From Chlamydiales bacterium (lineage in GTDB: Bacteria > Chlamydiota > Chlamydiia > Chlamydiales > JAACFD01), in assembly GCA_009937555.1 (NCBI GenBank), contig JAACFD010000003.1:1-26005 (forward strand): a DNA stretch of 26,005 nucleotides, given 5' to 3'. Shown one piece after another: positions 1 to 9,501 of this stretch. The position numbers were made by a program, and so were the translations under genes. The notes beneath the pieces are model-generated. The model searched no databases and had not been told where the DNA came from. It saw only the letters and a list, made by a program, of their open reading frames with translations. The first letter of the stretch is position 1. Every line of letters begins with the position of its first letter.

Positions 1-132
1 ATATTAAAATGTTAGAGCTAGGGGTTAAATAAAAGGTGAATTGTATAGGGTGAAGAGGGTTTTTGTCAATAAAATTAGCAAACAAAGACACTATTTGCCA
101 AATTTTAGCTTTTTCTGTTTTTATGAGGGAAG

Positions 133-2013
133 ATGTTTGAGCAAAACTGGCAAATACTTAACAAAAAAGACCCGGCCTTAGCTTCATTTGTTAAAGCTTC
201 GCAAGAGGATCAAGTAAAGATTTGTCAAGCTAGGGATGGAAGTGAAAATCTTGTAGATCACCGACAAGAACCTCTTACCTACTTTTACTCCAACTATAGT
301 CCCCAAAAAGATGCAGATCGCTGGATAAATACTATTGAGAATAAACAAGTAGATGTTATCTTCGTTTATGGATTAGGCCTGGCCTATGGCTATGAGGAGC
401 TCATCTCCTGGCTAGAGCAAGATGGGGAGCGCTTTCTTGTTTTTTTGGAAGAAGATGTAGCGGTAATAAGAGCATTTTTACATTCAGAGAGAGCTAAGAA
501 AATTCTCCTAGATCCTAGGCTGCATATCATCTATTTACCGCCAAATTCCCTCGATAAAGGGGGCGCCTGTGAAGAGCTACTTCACTATTTTATTCAGCTA
601 TCCTTTACCGTAACAGCTCAGCCTTTTTATTCTAGAACAAAAGCTCAGTCATACTGTGAGATAAAACAGAAAATTATGCAGTACGGTGCTTTAGTAAACT
701 ATGCTAGCATTGAGATGCAGTGGCATGGCCTGCACTTTTTTCAAAACTTTTACCGAAACTTGTTTGAAATGAGGCAAGTTTATGAAATTGAATCTCTTAA
801 AAACCAGTTTAAGGGTGTGCCTGCTATTGTGTGTGGCGCAGGACCGTCTTTAAATAAAAACTTTTCTGTGCTGGAAAAACTTAAGGACAAAGCGTTGGTT
901 TTTGCTGGAGGCTCTGCCATTGCTGCCCTATCTAACAAAGGACTAATGCCTCATTTTGGAGCTTCTGTTGATCCAAACCCAGAACAATTTGAAAGAATGT
1001 TTCACCAGTCAGCCTATAGTTTGCCTATGTTTTTTAAATCCAGGGTATACCATAAATCTCTGAGGGTCTTACATGGGCCAAAGCTTTCGATAGGAGGAGC
1101 AAACACCTACCCTATTGTAAAATGGGTAGAGGATAATTTAAATATTAAAGGTGGAGACCATCTAAAAGAAGGGTTTAACGTTATACATATGTTGATGGAC
1201 CTAGCTTTTTATATGGGATGTAATCCTGTTATATTTGTTGGCTTAGATCTTGCGTTTACAGGGATGCAGAGTTATGCCTCAAGTGTTGTGGAAGAGTCTT
1301 TAACAGATATGACACATGATGAAATAACTTTACAAAGTAATATTAATGATAATGCATTTAGGAAAAAGAGTTTGTATGGGAATGAGGTATTCACTCTTTG
1401 GAAGTGGGTTTCAGAAGCAAATTATACCTCTAAATATGCACAAGAGCACCCAAAAAGGAAAATACTAAACTGTACTGAAGGGGGCCTAGGTATTGAAGGG
1501 ATAGAGCATATCTCTTTAGAAAATGCCGCAAAAAGATACTGTGGATTAAGTTATGATCTGTATGGGTGGGTTCAGAACTCAATAGAAAATAATGTCTGTC
1601 ATAGGCCGAAAAAAACAGATATTAGAGAGTTGCTTAGACAACTTCAAGAAAGCTTAAGCTTATGCTCTGATATGTGTGAGTCTGAAATGAAGCTTATTGA
1701 TGATATAATTAATGAGGCTAAGCAAGGGAATATTGATAGCGTACAAGTTTTATTAAAAGAGCTAGAAGGACTTGAAAATGACCTTAGCAAGCAGTTAGCA
1801 TATAAGAAAATAATTGAACCTACAGGCAGAGTTCATTCAAGAGTAACTCAAAGAAAATTTAATAAAATTAATGCAGATAGTAGCCTGCCTGATATAACTA
1901 AGATGGTAAAGAGGTGGCAGGTATCTAAAGAACACTTAGCATCATACAAAGAAACAGCAAAAGTAAGCTCTCTATTTATAGATGAAGCTATAAAACTATA
2001 TAGCCAGCAATAA
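133..2013 (+). CDS. MAF_flag10/DUF115 family protein, copy 1 (putative protein glycosyltransferase)
   Basis: A 626-residue cytosolic protein with no signal peptide or membrane segment. The central MAF_flag10 (DUF115, MptE-like) core begins at PAIVCGAGPSL (about residues 230-240), followed by AGGSAIAAL, the acidic VDPN (279-282), and later VGLDLAFTGMQ and NCTEGGLGIEGIEH. The first 220 residues (FVYGLGLAYGYEEL, FLVFLEED) resemble the usual N-terminal Maf domain, and the last 150 are helical and probably coiled coil. Known members (Maf/PseE of Campylobacter, Helicobacter, Aeromonas) transfer pseudaminic or legionaminic acid to flagellin; the core is shared with archaeal MptE. It is first of three paralogues in a same-strand run ending in putA. 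The ATG at 133 is the only sensible start; GAGGGA at 125-130 sits unusually close to it. The family call is firm, the substrate unknown. Confidence 0.85.
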   Translation: MFEQNWQILNKKDPALASFVKASQEDQVKICQARDGSENLVDHRQEPLTYFYSNYSPQKDADRWINTIENKQVDVIFVYGLGLAYGYEELISWLEQDGERFLVFLEEDVAVIRAFLHSERAKKILLDPRLHIIYLPPNSLDKGGACEELLHYFIQLSFTVTAQPFYSRTKAQSYCEIKQKIMQYGALVNYASIEMQWHGLHFFQNFYRNLFEMRQVYEIESLKNQFKGVPAIVCGAGPSLNKNFSVLEKLKDKALVFAGGSAIAALSNKGLMPHFGASVDPNPEQFERMFHQSAYSLPMFFKSRVYHKSLRVLHGPKLSIGGANTYPIVKWVEDNLNIKGGDHLKEGFNVIHMLMDLAFYMGCNPVIFVGLDLAFTGMQSYASSVVEESLTDMTHDEITLQSNINDNAFRKKSLYGNEVFTLWKWVSEANYTSKYAQEHPKRKILNCTEGGLGIEGIEHISLENAAKRYCGLSYDLYGWVQNSIENNVCHRPKKTDIRELLRQLQESLSLCSDMCESEMKLIDDIINEAKQGNIDSVQVLLKELEGLENDLSKQLAYKKIIEPTGRVHSRVTQRKFNKINADSSLPDITKMVKRWQVSKEHLASYKETAKVSSLFIDEAIKLYSQQ

Positions 2014-2033
2014 TAGCAGCCCCTGGAGGTGTT

Positions 2034-3914
2034 GTGCCTAGTAGAAGCCTACAGTTACTTAAACATAAAAATCCAAGCTTATTCAAAAAAGTATCTGAAG
2101 TTGAAAGAGCGGAACTAAAGGTGTGTAAGGCGCGAGATGGGCAGGATAACCTAGTTGATGAAAGAGTGTTTCCTCCACTTTATCACCACTCTGGATATAG
2201 TCCAAAAAAAGAAACTCAGCGGTGGTTAAATACAAGTAAATATGAAACTCATCAAGTACTGTATGTTTATGGTCTAGGGTTAGCTTATGTTTTTGATGAG
2301 CTAGAAACGCACCTGAAGAACAAAGATAATTACTTGGTTTTTTTAGAAGATGACATTCAAGTTATCTTAGCTTTTTTAAATCATCCTAGGTCTTTTCATA
2401 TTCTTGAGCATTCTCAAGTTAAATTATATTTTATTGGTGCAGATAGAATAGAAGAGGAGTGCTTAAAGCTTTCGCAGTACTTTATAGGCCTTACTTTTTC
2501 ATGTGTCGCACTACCTTTTTATGAAAGAGTAAAATTTAGTCAGTTTTGCTACTTAAGAAAGTATATCTCTTACTATGGAGCTAGCATTAACTATAGCTGC
2601 CAGGAGCTGTTAATGCATGGAGAGACCTACTTTCAAAATTTCTATGCAAACTGGATGCATATGAGTCCTTTACTTGAACCAGATGGTTTAAGAGGTAAAT
2701 TTAAAGGTATTCCAGCTATTATTTGTGGGGCAGGGCCTTCTCTTGAGAACAACTATCAATTACTGTCTTCCTTAAGGAATAAAGCCCTTTTATTTGCTGG
2801 TGGCTCATCTATGGTTTTTTTATCTAAGAGAGGGATAAAATCTCATCTAGGAGGTTCTGTAGATCCAAATATAGCACAGTATCAAAGAGTTTTAATGCAG
2901 TCAGAGTTTGAGTTGCCTATCTACTTTAAGCCGAGAGTTTGTTCTAAAGCGATGAAGTTGATTCATGGGAAAAGATTGTTTATAGGTAATTCTAGTGTCT
3001 ATCCAATAAGTAACTGGTTGCAAAAGCAACTTTCTGTTTCAGGAGGGCATGTGTATCAAGAAGGAATGAATGTTATCCATTTACTGATTGATATTGCTAA
3101 GAACCTGGGCTGTAATCCAATTGTGTTAGTCGGGATGGACTTGGCCTACACGGGTATGCAGAGATATGTTGGAGGGATTATTGAAGAACACCGTACCCAT
3201 GTAAGCAAAACAATGATTACCAAACAGCATGGCTTAAATGACAATGCCTTTTTGAAGCAAAGTGTTTATGGTAAACAAGAGTATACACTATGGAAGTGGG
3301 TTGAAGAAGCTAAGTATATTGCAGATTATGCTCAGGAAAATCCAGAGCTACAATTTGTCAATTGTACAGAGGGGGGGCTAGGAATAGATGGAATTGAGCA
3401 TAGGCCTTTAAAAGAGGTTTCAAAAGATTATCTGTCTAAGAATTATGACCTCTCATCTTTGCTTCATCAAGAACTATCGCTTTTGAATCAACATAGAAAT
3501 ATAGCAGAGAAAGTCGAGAAGAAAATATCCTCTATCTATACAAGCTTACTTAAGGTAAAGGAGATCTGTGGGGATATAGAAAGGCTTTTGGAGAGTCAAA
3601 TAGGAGAATTAAAAAAACGTAAACTTGGAAAGCTAGAAAGTTTAGCTAAAAAAATGATGGAAAGAGAAAACTCGCTGAGTCATGAAGTAGCTTTTAAAGA
3701 GATAGTTGAACCTGTTGGTAGGGTCAAAAGTAAAATGTTGCAAAGAAATTTAGACAGTATTGATCTTGACTCAAGCTTATCTGACTGTGATAAAAAACAA
3801 AGAAAGTGGGAGCTTCTTTTTGAAAAAATTCAGTTCTATAAGGAAACAGCAGAGGTAAACCTTGGGTATATTACCAAAGAACTAAAAATGCAGGAAGTAG
3901 GGAAGAGGGAATAA
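2034..3914 (+). CDS. MAF_flag10/DUF115 family protein, copy 2 (putative protein glycosyltransferase)
   Basis: Second tandem paralogue, also 626 residues and colinear with copy 1 from end to end. It keeps the key motifs: YGLGLAYVFDEL near the N-terminus, AIICGAGPSLENN, the VDPN acidic motif, VGMDLAYTGMQRY, YTLWKWVEEA, NCTEGGLGIDGIEH and the C-terminal VEPVGRVKSK. Translation probably starts at GTG 2034, with a strong GGAGG at 2025-2029 just four bases upstream; 20 bases separate it from the stop of copy 1. Its TAA stop overlaps the ATG of copy 3 (TAATG at 3912-3916), which implies translational coupling. The C-terminal 150 residues are rich in charged helices (KVEKKISSIYTSLLKVKE). Maf-family glycosyltransferase activity is an inference from the fold; neither donor sugar nor acceptor protein can be named from this window. 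Confidence 0.85.
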   Translation: MPSRSLQLLKHKNPSLFKKVSEVERAELKVCKARDGQDNLVDERVFPPLYHHSGYSPKKETQRWLNTSKYETHQVLYVYGLGLAYVFDELETHLKNKDNYLVFLEDDIQVILAFLNHPRSFHILEHSQVKLYFIGADRIEEECLKLSQYFIGLTFSCVALPFYERVKFSQFCYLRKYISYYGASINYSCQELLMHGETYFQNFYANWMHMSPLLEPDGLRGKFKGIPAIICGAGPSLENNYQLLSSLRNKALLFAGGSSMVFLSKRGIKSHLGGSVDPNIAQYQRVLMQSEFELPIYFKPRVCSKAMKLIHGKRLFIGNSSVYPISNWLQKQLSVSGGHVYQEGMNVIHLLIDIAKNLGCNPIVLVGMDLAYTGMQRYVGGIIEEHRTHVSKTMITKQHGLNDNAFLKQSVYGKQEYTLWKWVEEAKYIADYAQENPELQFVNCTEGGLGIDGIEHRPLKEVSKDYLSKNYDLSSLLHQELSLLNQHRNIAEKVEKKISSIYTSLLKVKEICGDIERLLESQIGELKKRKLGKLESLAKKMMERENSLSHEVAFKEIVEPVGRVKSKMLQRNLDSIDLDSSLSDCDKKQRKWELLFEKIQFYKETAEVNLGYITKELKMQEVGKRE

Positions 3915-5782
3915 TGAACAAGATAAGTAATATGCAGAAGCTGGAGAAGAGGGACCCTAATTTAGTAGAAATTCTAAGAGGAGTTGATACTCAAGGATTG
4001 AGTCTATGTGAGACAAGAAACAAAAAAGAGAACATAACTGATAGTCGGTATGAAAAGAATAAGTACTTTCACTCTAACTATAACCCTAGTATTGAAGCTA
4101 AGAAGTGGGTAGATAGTATTGACTTAGATAACATAAGTGTAGTTTTTGTTTATGGTCTAGGGTTAGGGTATTGCTATGATGAACTACAGCAATGGCTGAA
4201 GGATAAAGAGCACTATCTGGTTTTTCTTGAGCATGACCTCTCTGCTATAAAGCTTTTCTTATCTTCCCAGCGTGCTGGCAAAATTCTGGATGATAATGCA
4301 GTATTTATTCGTTACTTAGGGGCTAATGAAGAAGAGCTAGTTCAGTGCTGTAAAGACTCATTAGACTATTTCATTACACTACCTTTTAAAGTTACTTCGC
4401 TCCCGATGTATGAGAAAGATCATATCAGACAATATAGCATGATTCAAAAGCATATAGCATTTCATGGAGTACATATAAACTATGCTGCACAGGAGTCTTT
4501 AACTCATGGCTTATCGTATTTTCAAAATTTTTATCGCAACTGGGCCTCTCTTAGAGAGGTTTATTCTAGTGGAGAAATAAGTCAGGAATTCTCAAATATT
4601 CCTGCAATCATTTGTGGTGCAGGACCTTCTTTAAATAAGCACCTTTCCCTCTTAAAAAAGCTCAAGAACAAGGCTTTATTCTTTGCCGGGGGATCAGCGA
4701 TCACAGCTTTATCTAAAGAGAGTATTCAAACACATTTTTCAGCAATTGTAGATCCTAATAAATGGCTTTATGAGAGATTTTTTGATCAGTCCCACTTTAA
4801 TACTCCTCTTTATTTTAAAATGCGTGTTTTTCATAAGGTTTTAAAGCTAGTATCATCTCCTAAAAGAATGATAGGAGGCTCTAGTGTGTACCCTGTGACA
4901 TCTTGGATGGAGAATGAGTTGGGGTTAGGTTCTCTACCTAGAGTTAATGAAGGGTTAAGTATATCTCATTTTCTTATGGACGTTGCTCAACAGTTAGGGT
5001 GTAGCCCAATTATATTTGTAGGAATGGACTTAGCTTATACGAATAATTGTCGTTATGCCAAGAATGTACTACCTAAGTATCAAACCAGAAGAACAGATGA
5101 GCAGCTTACTAGAGGTCATAGTGTGAATAGTGGTGGAATTTTCAAAACAAGTTTATATGGAGATTCTGTAATTACTCTATGGAAATGGATTGAAGAGGCA
5201 AAGCATATATCTGAGTACACACAGCAATATCCAGATAAAACGTTTATTAATGCTACAGAGGGTGGATTAGGTATTGAAGGTATTCAACATGCCCCTTTAG
5301 GTGAAGTTGTTAAACAGTATATGAATATGAACTATGACTTGTTAAGCACAGCACATCTTAGTTTTCAGAGTCAAGAGAGAGTGGTTTTAAGCAAGGAGAA
5401 GGTAAGGGAAACCTTGGAGAGACTACATAAAAGCTTACTATCTAGCTTTGAGTTATGCAATGAAATATCTCAGTTAATTGAAAATTTACTTTCAGAAGTA
5501 AAAAAGCAAAGAGTAGGTAGGGAAACAGCTCTTATAAAAAGAATACAAGAGAAAGACGAAGTGTTAGCAAAAGAGCTGGCATATCAGCAAGTTATTGAGC
5601 CAGTAGGAAGAGTGCGGACTAGGGTAAGTTTTAGAGAGATAACTAGGTCTTCAACTGGATTGGGAACGGAAATTCAAAAGAAAATAGCAAGGTGGGAGTC
5701 AACCCAAAAGCAAGTGCTGTTTGATAGAGATACTGCAGGGACTAATATCTTGTGCTTAAAAGAAGCTTTAACACAGTTGTAG
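3914..5782 (+). CDS. MAF_flag10/DUF115 family protein, copy 3 (putative protein glycosyltransferase)
   Basis: Third tandem paralogue, 622 residues. Its ATG overlaps the stop of copy 2 by one base, with AGAGGGA just upstream as ribosome binding site. It retains IICGAGPSLNKH, AGGSAITALSKE, VDPNK, VGMDLAYT and ATEGGLGIEGIQH, and the C-terminal IEPVGRVRTR. It is the most divergent at sites where copies 1 and 2 agree: their TGMQ after DLA(F/Y) is NN in this copy, and NCTEGG is NATEGG. This suggests specialisation for a different donor or acceptor, but that is inference. Eight bases separate its stop from the start of putA, so the four genes are probably one transcription unit. No transmembrane segment or signal peptide is seen, so it should act in the cytosol. 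Confidence 0.85.
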   Translation: MNKISNMQKLEKRDPNLVEILRGVDTQGLSLCETRNKKENITDSRYEKNKYFHSNYNPSIEAKKWVDSIDLDNISVVFVYGLGLGYCYDELQQWLKDKEHYLVFLEHDLSAIKLFLSSQRAGKILDDNAVFIRYLGANEEELVQCCKDSLDYFITLPFKVTSLPMYEKDHIRQYSMIQKHIAFHGVHINYAAQESLTHGLSYFQNFYRNWASLREVYSSGEISQEFSNIPAIICGAGPSLNKHLSLLKKLKNKALFFAGGSAITALSKESIQTHFSAIVDPNKWLYERFFDQSHFNTPLYFKMRVFHKVLKLVSSPKRMIGGSSVYPVTSWMENELGLGSLPRVNEGLSISHFLMDVAQQLGCSPIIFVGMDLAYTNNCRYAKNVLPKYQTRRTDEQLTRGHSVNSGGIFKTSLYGDSVITLWKWIEEAKHISEYTQQYPDKTFINATEGGLGIEGIQHAPLGEVVKQYMNMNYDLLSTAHLSFQSQERVVLSKEKVRETLERLHKSLLSSFELCNEISQLIENLLSEVKKQRVGRETALIKRIQEKDEVLAKELAYQQVIEPVGRVRTRVSFREITRSSTGLGTEIQKKIARWESTQKQVLFDRDTAGTNILCLKEALTQL

Positions 5783-5790
5783 TTAAGATT

Positions 5791-8700
5791 ATGGCAAATG
5801 AAATAAAAAAACTATTAAGTTCTATCAGTGGCAAAGAACTATCAAAAGAAAAGCGTATAGAATTAAGTGTTAGGCTGGCAGCTTTGATACTAAAAGAGAG
5901 TCACTCTCAAGAAAAAATTTCTGAAAAAGCACTTAGCAAGCAGTTAAGTGATATGATGGAAGATTTTGAAGGAAGGGTTTTTACTACCAACTTAACCGAT
6001 CAAGTTTTTCGATCAGAAAGTTCAACAGCAGTGTTTTCTCAACTAAGCTATCTGATAAACAAATTTGGACTTCCTAAATACCTCCCTTTTTACAAAAAGT
6101 GGCCTCTTATTATCTTACACTTTTTAGGTAGATACTGCTTTAAGTTTATGATGCCTCTTTTTTTATTTTTCCTAAAAAAAGATATGTCCAGAGTACTAGT
6201 AAAGGATTCTGAGGAGTCAATCAGAAGGTATATAGATGATAAAAAGCAGTCTTTAGAGACAGTAAATCTAAACCATCTTGGTGAAGCGATACTGGGAGAG
6301 CAGGAAGCTTGGAAGCGACTAGAAACTTATTTAAAAGACCTTAAGAGTGATTATGTAGAGTATGTTTCTGTAAAAATATCAACACTTTATAGTCAAGTTA
6401 GTGTTATTGCTTATGAAGATACGCTCGAAGTGCTGGCAGAAAGGTTTAGGATTCTTTTAAGAGAGTCTCAAAAGCATTTTTTTGTAGACGGTAGCGGGGC
6501 TGTGAAAAAGAAGTTTGTTAACCTGGATATGGAAGAGTATAAGGATTTAAGGTTAACGGTTGATTTATTTAAGGTGGTTCTAGAGGAAGAAGAATTTTTA
6601 AAATGTCGTGCTGGTATTGTTTTGCAGGCATATCTACCTGATTCTTATGAGATTTTAGATTCAATTATTCACTGGTCAAAAAAACGTATTGAGAGAGGGG
6701 GTGTGCCTGTTAAAATAAGGTTAGTTAAAGGCGCAAATCTAGCAAATGAAAAAGTTGAGTCTTCACTTAAAGGTTGGCCTCAAGCTCCTTTTCGTTTTAA
6801 GAGTCATGTTGATGCTCAATTTAAGCGAATGGTCCAATTATCCTTTAAGCCTGAAAATGCAGTGGCTGTAAATATAGGGGTTGGCTCTCATAACTTATTT
6901 GATATCGCCTATGCTTTTATTTTAAGAGCTGAGAATAAAGTTGATAGGTTTGTGAACTTTGAAATGCTAGAAGGAATGGCAGATTCACTAAAAAGAGTTG
7001 TTAATCAAGCGAGTTCAGGGGTTGTTGTATATAGCCCTGCAGCAGAAGAGGAGTATTTTCATAACGCTATAGCATACTTAATTCGAAGACTTGATGAAAA
7101 TACAGGTCCAGATAACTTTTTAAAAAGCTATTTCGGTCTAAGGGAGTCTTCTAATGCCTGGATAAAAGAAGAGGAGAAATTTATAAAATCTCTTGGCGAT
7201 ACAGAAAGTATTTTTGAAACATTGCCAAAACAAAATAGGTTTCAAGATAGACTTGAGAATATCACATATAGTGACAGCCAAGATAGAGACTTGTTTTACA
7301 ATGAAAGCGACACAGATTTTGTGCTTGAGAATAACTTGAAGTGGGCAAAAAATCTTGTTCTAAGCTATCAGGGGAAGTGCTTTGGTAGTGTTCCTTTAGT
7401 TATAGGAGGGGTGGAAAGCGTTTCAAAAGAAACTCATAATGGAATAGATCCATCAAACGGGAAAGAAATTTACCAAGTATCATTGGCTAATGATCGTCAT
7501 TTAGAAAGTTTAGAAAAAGCTGTAGTAAAAGGGAAAGAAGTAGCTAGTTCTTTAGCTCTAAGTGATATTTTAGATATTTTAAAAAGAGTTGAAATAGCGT
7601 TAATTGAAAAAAGAGGACATTTTGTTGCTTGTGCTATGGCTGATGGAGGTAAACTTTTAGAGCAAGCAGACGCAGAAGTCTCAGAAGCTATTGATTTTTT
7701 AAGATACTATAGAATAGAGAGGTCAAAGTGGAGTAAGTGGAATAAAGGGATTGCGATACAGCCTAAGGGGTGTGTTTGTGTTGCTTCTCCATGGAACTTT
7801 CCTGTTGCGATCCCTATAGGTGGTATAGTTTCTGCTCTACTAAGTAAAAACGTGGTTATCTTTAAACCCTCTTTAGAGACCTCTTTAGTTGCCTATGAAA
7901 TAGCAAAGCTTTTTTGGGATAATGGCCTACCTAAGCAGTTACTTCACTTTTTTACCTGTTATAATGAACCTATTGGTTCCCGTCTTATTCAATCAGCATT
8001 TATCGATCAGGTAATTCTTACTGGCGCTACTCACACGGCTAAACGTTTTCTTGAGCTTAGACCTGGCCTGCAACTATATGCTGAAACAGGAGGGAAGAAT
8101 GCTATAATTGTTAGCAAAATGTCTGACAGAGACCTTGCTATAAAGAGTGTAATAGACTCCTCGTTTGGGCATAGTGGGCAGAAGTGTAGTGCATGCTCTT
8201 TATTAATATGTGACAAAGAGGTTTATCACGATTCAAGTTTTATGCAACAGCTTTATGATGCTGCGATAAGTCTAAAGGTTGGAAGCGTCTGGGATTTTTC
8301 TACAAAGATTGGTCCTTTGATTCGACCTCCAGGTCCTGTAGCTCTTAAAGGGTTAAATAACTTAGAAGAAAATGAAGAATGGTTATTAGCTCCTGAGCAA
8401 ATTGGAGCTTCTGGCCGTTTATGGGCGCCTAGCATTAAAAGAGGGGTCCAGCAGGGAAGTTTTAGTCATCAGCATGAATTTTTTATGCCTCTTCTATCTA
8501 TCATGGAGGCCAATGATTTAAATTATGCAATTAAACTGGTTAACTCCACTCCTTATGGTTTGACTTCAGGATTACACTCTTTAGATGAAAGGGAGCATGA
8601 AATATGGAAAAATCAAGTTCAAGCAGGCAACCTCTACATTAATAGGGGAATAACAGGAGCTATTGTTCGTAGGCAACCTTTTGGAGGGATGAAAGATAGC

Positions 8701-9384
8701 TGCTTTGGTGTAGGGTTTAAAGCTGGGGGGCCAAATTATTTGCTTCAGTTTTCTAAGTTATCAACAAAGGTTGATGCTCAGGAAAATTTTAAAGCTTATC
8801 TTCCAGATGTGTTTCAAGGGATTAAAAGTGTTGCTCGTAGTTATCTATCGGAGCAGGACTTTCTTTTATGGAAGAGGATTTTGCTAAATTATGAAAAAGC
8901 TCAACGAGAAATTTTTAGCCAGGAGCATGATTTTTCTCATATTTTGGGCCAGGATAATCTTTTTTATTATACTTCAAAAGAGGTAGCCATAAGGTTGCAA
9001 CGTAGTGATTCATTGCTAGACTTTTTCTGTATTATTGGTATTGCTCAACTTGTCCCCAGTAAAATTAAAGTATACTTTGAACGTATGCCTGTAGAGATGT
9101 CTCAAGAATGGAAAAAGAGCTTACCTAGCAATTTAGAAATAGTGGTGTGTTCAGATGAGCAGCTTGTATCATACTTATTAGAAGAATCTCTTTATCTAGT
9201 AAGGTTTTTCTCTGAAGCTCCAAAAGGGTTTTTAAAGGCAATTTCAAAACATTCTATAGTAAGTTATGAGCAGCCTATTCTAGAGAGTGGACGCGTTGAG
9301 TTAAGTTTTTATTATCAAGAGAAGAGCTTAAGTTATGACTATCATCGTTATGGCAATCTAGGGGCAAGAGAACGACAGCGTTAA
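5791..9384 (+). CDS. putA: Bifunctional proline dehydrogenase / L-glutamate gamma-semialdehyde dehydrogenase (PutA)
   Basis: A fused enzyme of 1197 residues that oxidises proline to P5C with FAD, then P5C to glutamate with NAD+. The N-terminal half is the proline dehydrogenase barrel: RLVKGAN (Lys313), VDAQFKRM, NFEMLEGM and the substrate-binding Arg pair in YLIRRLDEN (Arg432-Arg433). The second half is an aldehyde dehydrogenase: ASPWNFP, the general base Glu765 in ETGGKN, the catalytic Cys799 in GQKCSAC (34 residues later, as usual for ALDH), PYGLTSGL and GNLYINRG. About 200 C-terminal residues after the ALDH core form a PutA-like tail. No DNA-binding ribbon-helix-helix is seen at the N-terminus, so it should not be an autorepressor like E. 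coli PutA. ATG 5791 (MANEIKK) was chosen because an upstream in-frame start at 5752 would lie inside the preceding gene. Confidence 0.93.
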   Translation: MANEIKKLLSSISGKELSKEKRIELSVRLAALILKESHSQEKISEKALSKQLSDMMEDFEGRVFTTNLTDQVFRSESSTAVFSQLSYLINKFGLPKYLPFYKKWPLIILHFLGRYCFKFMMPLFLFFLKKDMSRVLVKDSEESIRRYIDDKKQSLETVNLNHLGEAILGEQEAWKRLETYLKDLKSDYVEYVSVKISTLYSQVSVIAYEDTLEVLAERFRILLRESQKHFFVDGSGAVKKKFVNLDMEEYKDLRLTVDLFKVVLEEEEFLKCRAGIVLQAYLPDSYEILDSIIHWSKKRIERGGVPVKIRLVKGANLANEKVESSLKGWPQAPFRFKSHVDAQFKRMVQLSFKPENAVAVNIGVGSHNLFDIAYAFILRAENKVDRFVNFEMLEGMADSLKRVVNQASSGVVVYSPAAEEEYFHNAIAYLIRRLDENTGPDNFLKSYFGLRESSNAWIKEEEKFIKSLGDTESIFETLPKQNRFQDRLENITYSDSQDRDLFYNESDTDFVLENNLKWAKNLVLSYQGKCFGSVPLVIGGVESVSKETHNGIDPSNGKEIYQVSLANDRHLESLEKAVVKGKEVASSLALSDILDILKRVEIALIEKRGHFVACAMADGGKLLEQADAEVSEAIDFLRYYRIERSKWSKWNKGIAIQPKGCVCVASPWNFPVAIPIGGIVSALLSKNVVIFKPSLETSLVAYEIAKLFWDNGLPKQLLHFFTCYNEPIGSRLIQSAFIDQVILTGATHTAKRFLELRPGLQLYAETGGKNAIIVSKMSDRDLAIKSVIDSSFGHSGQKCSACSLLICDKEVYHDSSFMQQLYDAAISLKVGSVWDFSTKIGPLIRPPGPVALKGLNNLEENEEWLLAPEQIGASGRLWAPSIKRGVQQGSFSHQHEFFMPLLSIMEANDLNYAIKLVNSTPYGLTSGLHSLDEREHEIWKNQVQAGNLYINRGITGAIVRRQPFGGMKDSCFGVGFKAGGPNYLLQFSKLSTKVDAQENFKAYLPDVFQGIKSVARSYLSEQDFLLWKRILLNYEKAQREIFSQEHDFSHILGQDNLFYYTSKEVAIRLQRSDSLLDFFCIIGIAQLVPSKIKVYFERMPVEMSQEWKKSLPSNLEIVVCSDEQLVSYLLEESLYLVRFFSEAPKGFLKAISKHSIVSYEQPILESGRVELSFYYQEKSLSYDYHRYGNLGARERQR

Positions 9385-9458
9385 GTAGTTTTTCTCAATT
9401 TATTTTTACTTTCATCGCTAAAATTAATAAATGGATTTTTCTAAGGAAGATTTTGCCC

Positions 9459-9487
9459 TTGTAGAAAAGGTTTTCTAGGTCTATAAT
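9459..9487 (+). promoter_or_regulatory. Sigma-70-type promoter for tRNA-Arg and probably ahpC
   Basis: A perfect -10 hexamer TATAAT lies at 9482-9487, with TTGTAG (half match to the consensus -35) at 9459-9464 and a 17-base spacer. The predicted transcript would begin near 9494, about eight bases before the tRNA. A perfect inverted repeat, TAGAAAA-GG-TTTTCTA (9462-9477), fills most of the spacer. Confidence 0.6.
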
Positions 9488-9501
9488 ATGCGTTTTTTAA
9501 T

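Noticed and set aside
1..132. Promoter for the Maf-like operon
   Set aside because: TTGTCA at 63-68 looks like a -35 but no acceptable -10 is found at 16-18 bases, so no promoter is listed; the rest of this leader shows nothing clear.
5752..5790. Upstream ATG-like start for putA
   Set aside because: It lies inside the end of the third Maf-like gene and adds 13 unrelated residues; ATG 5791 fits the gap.
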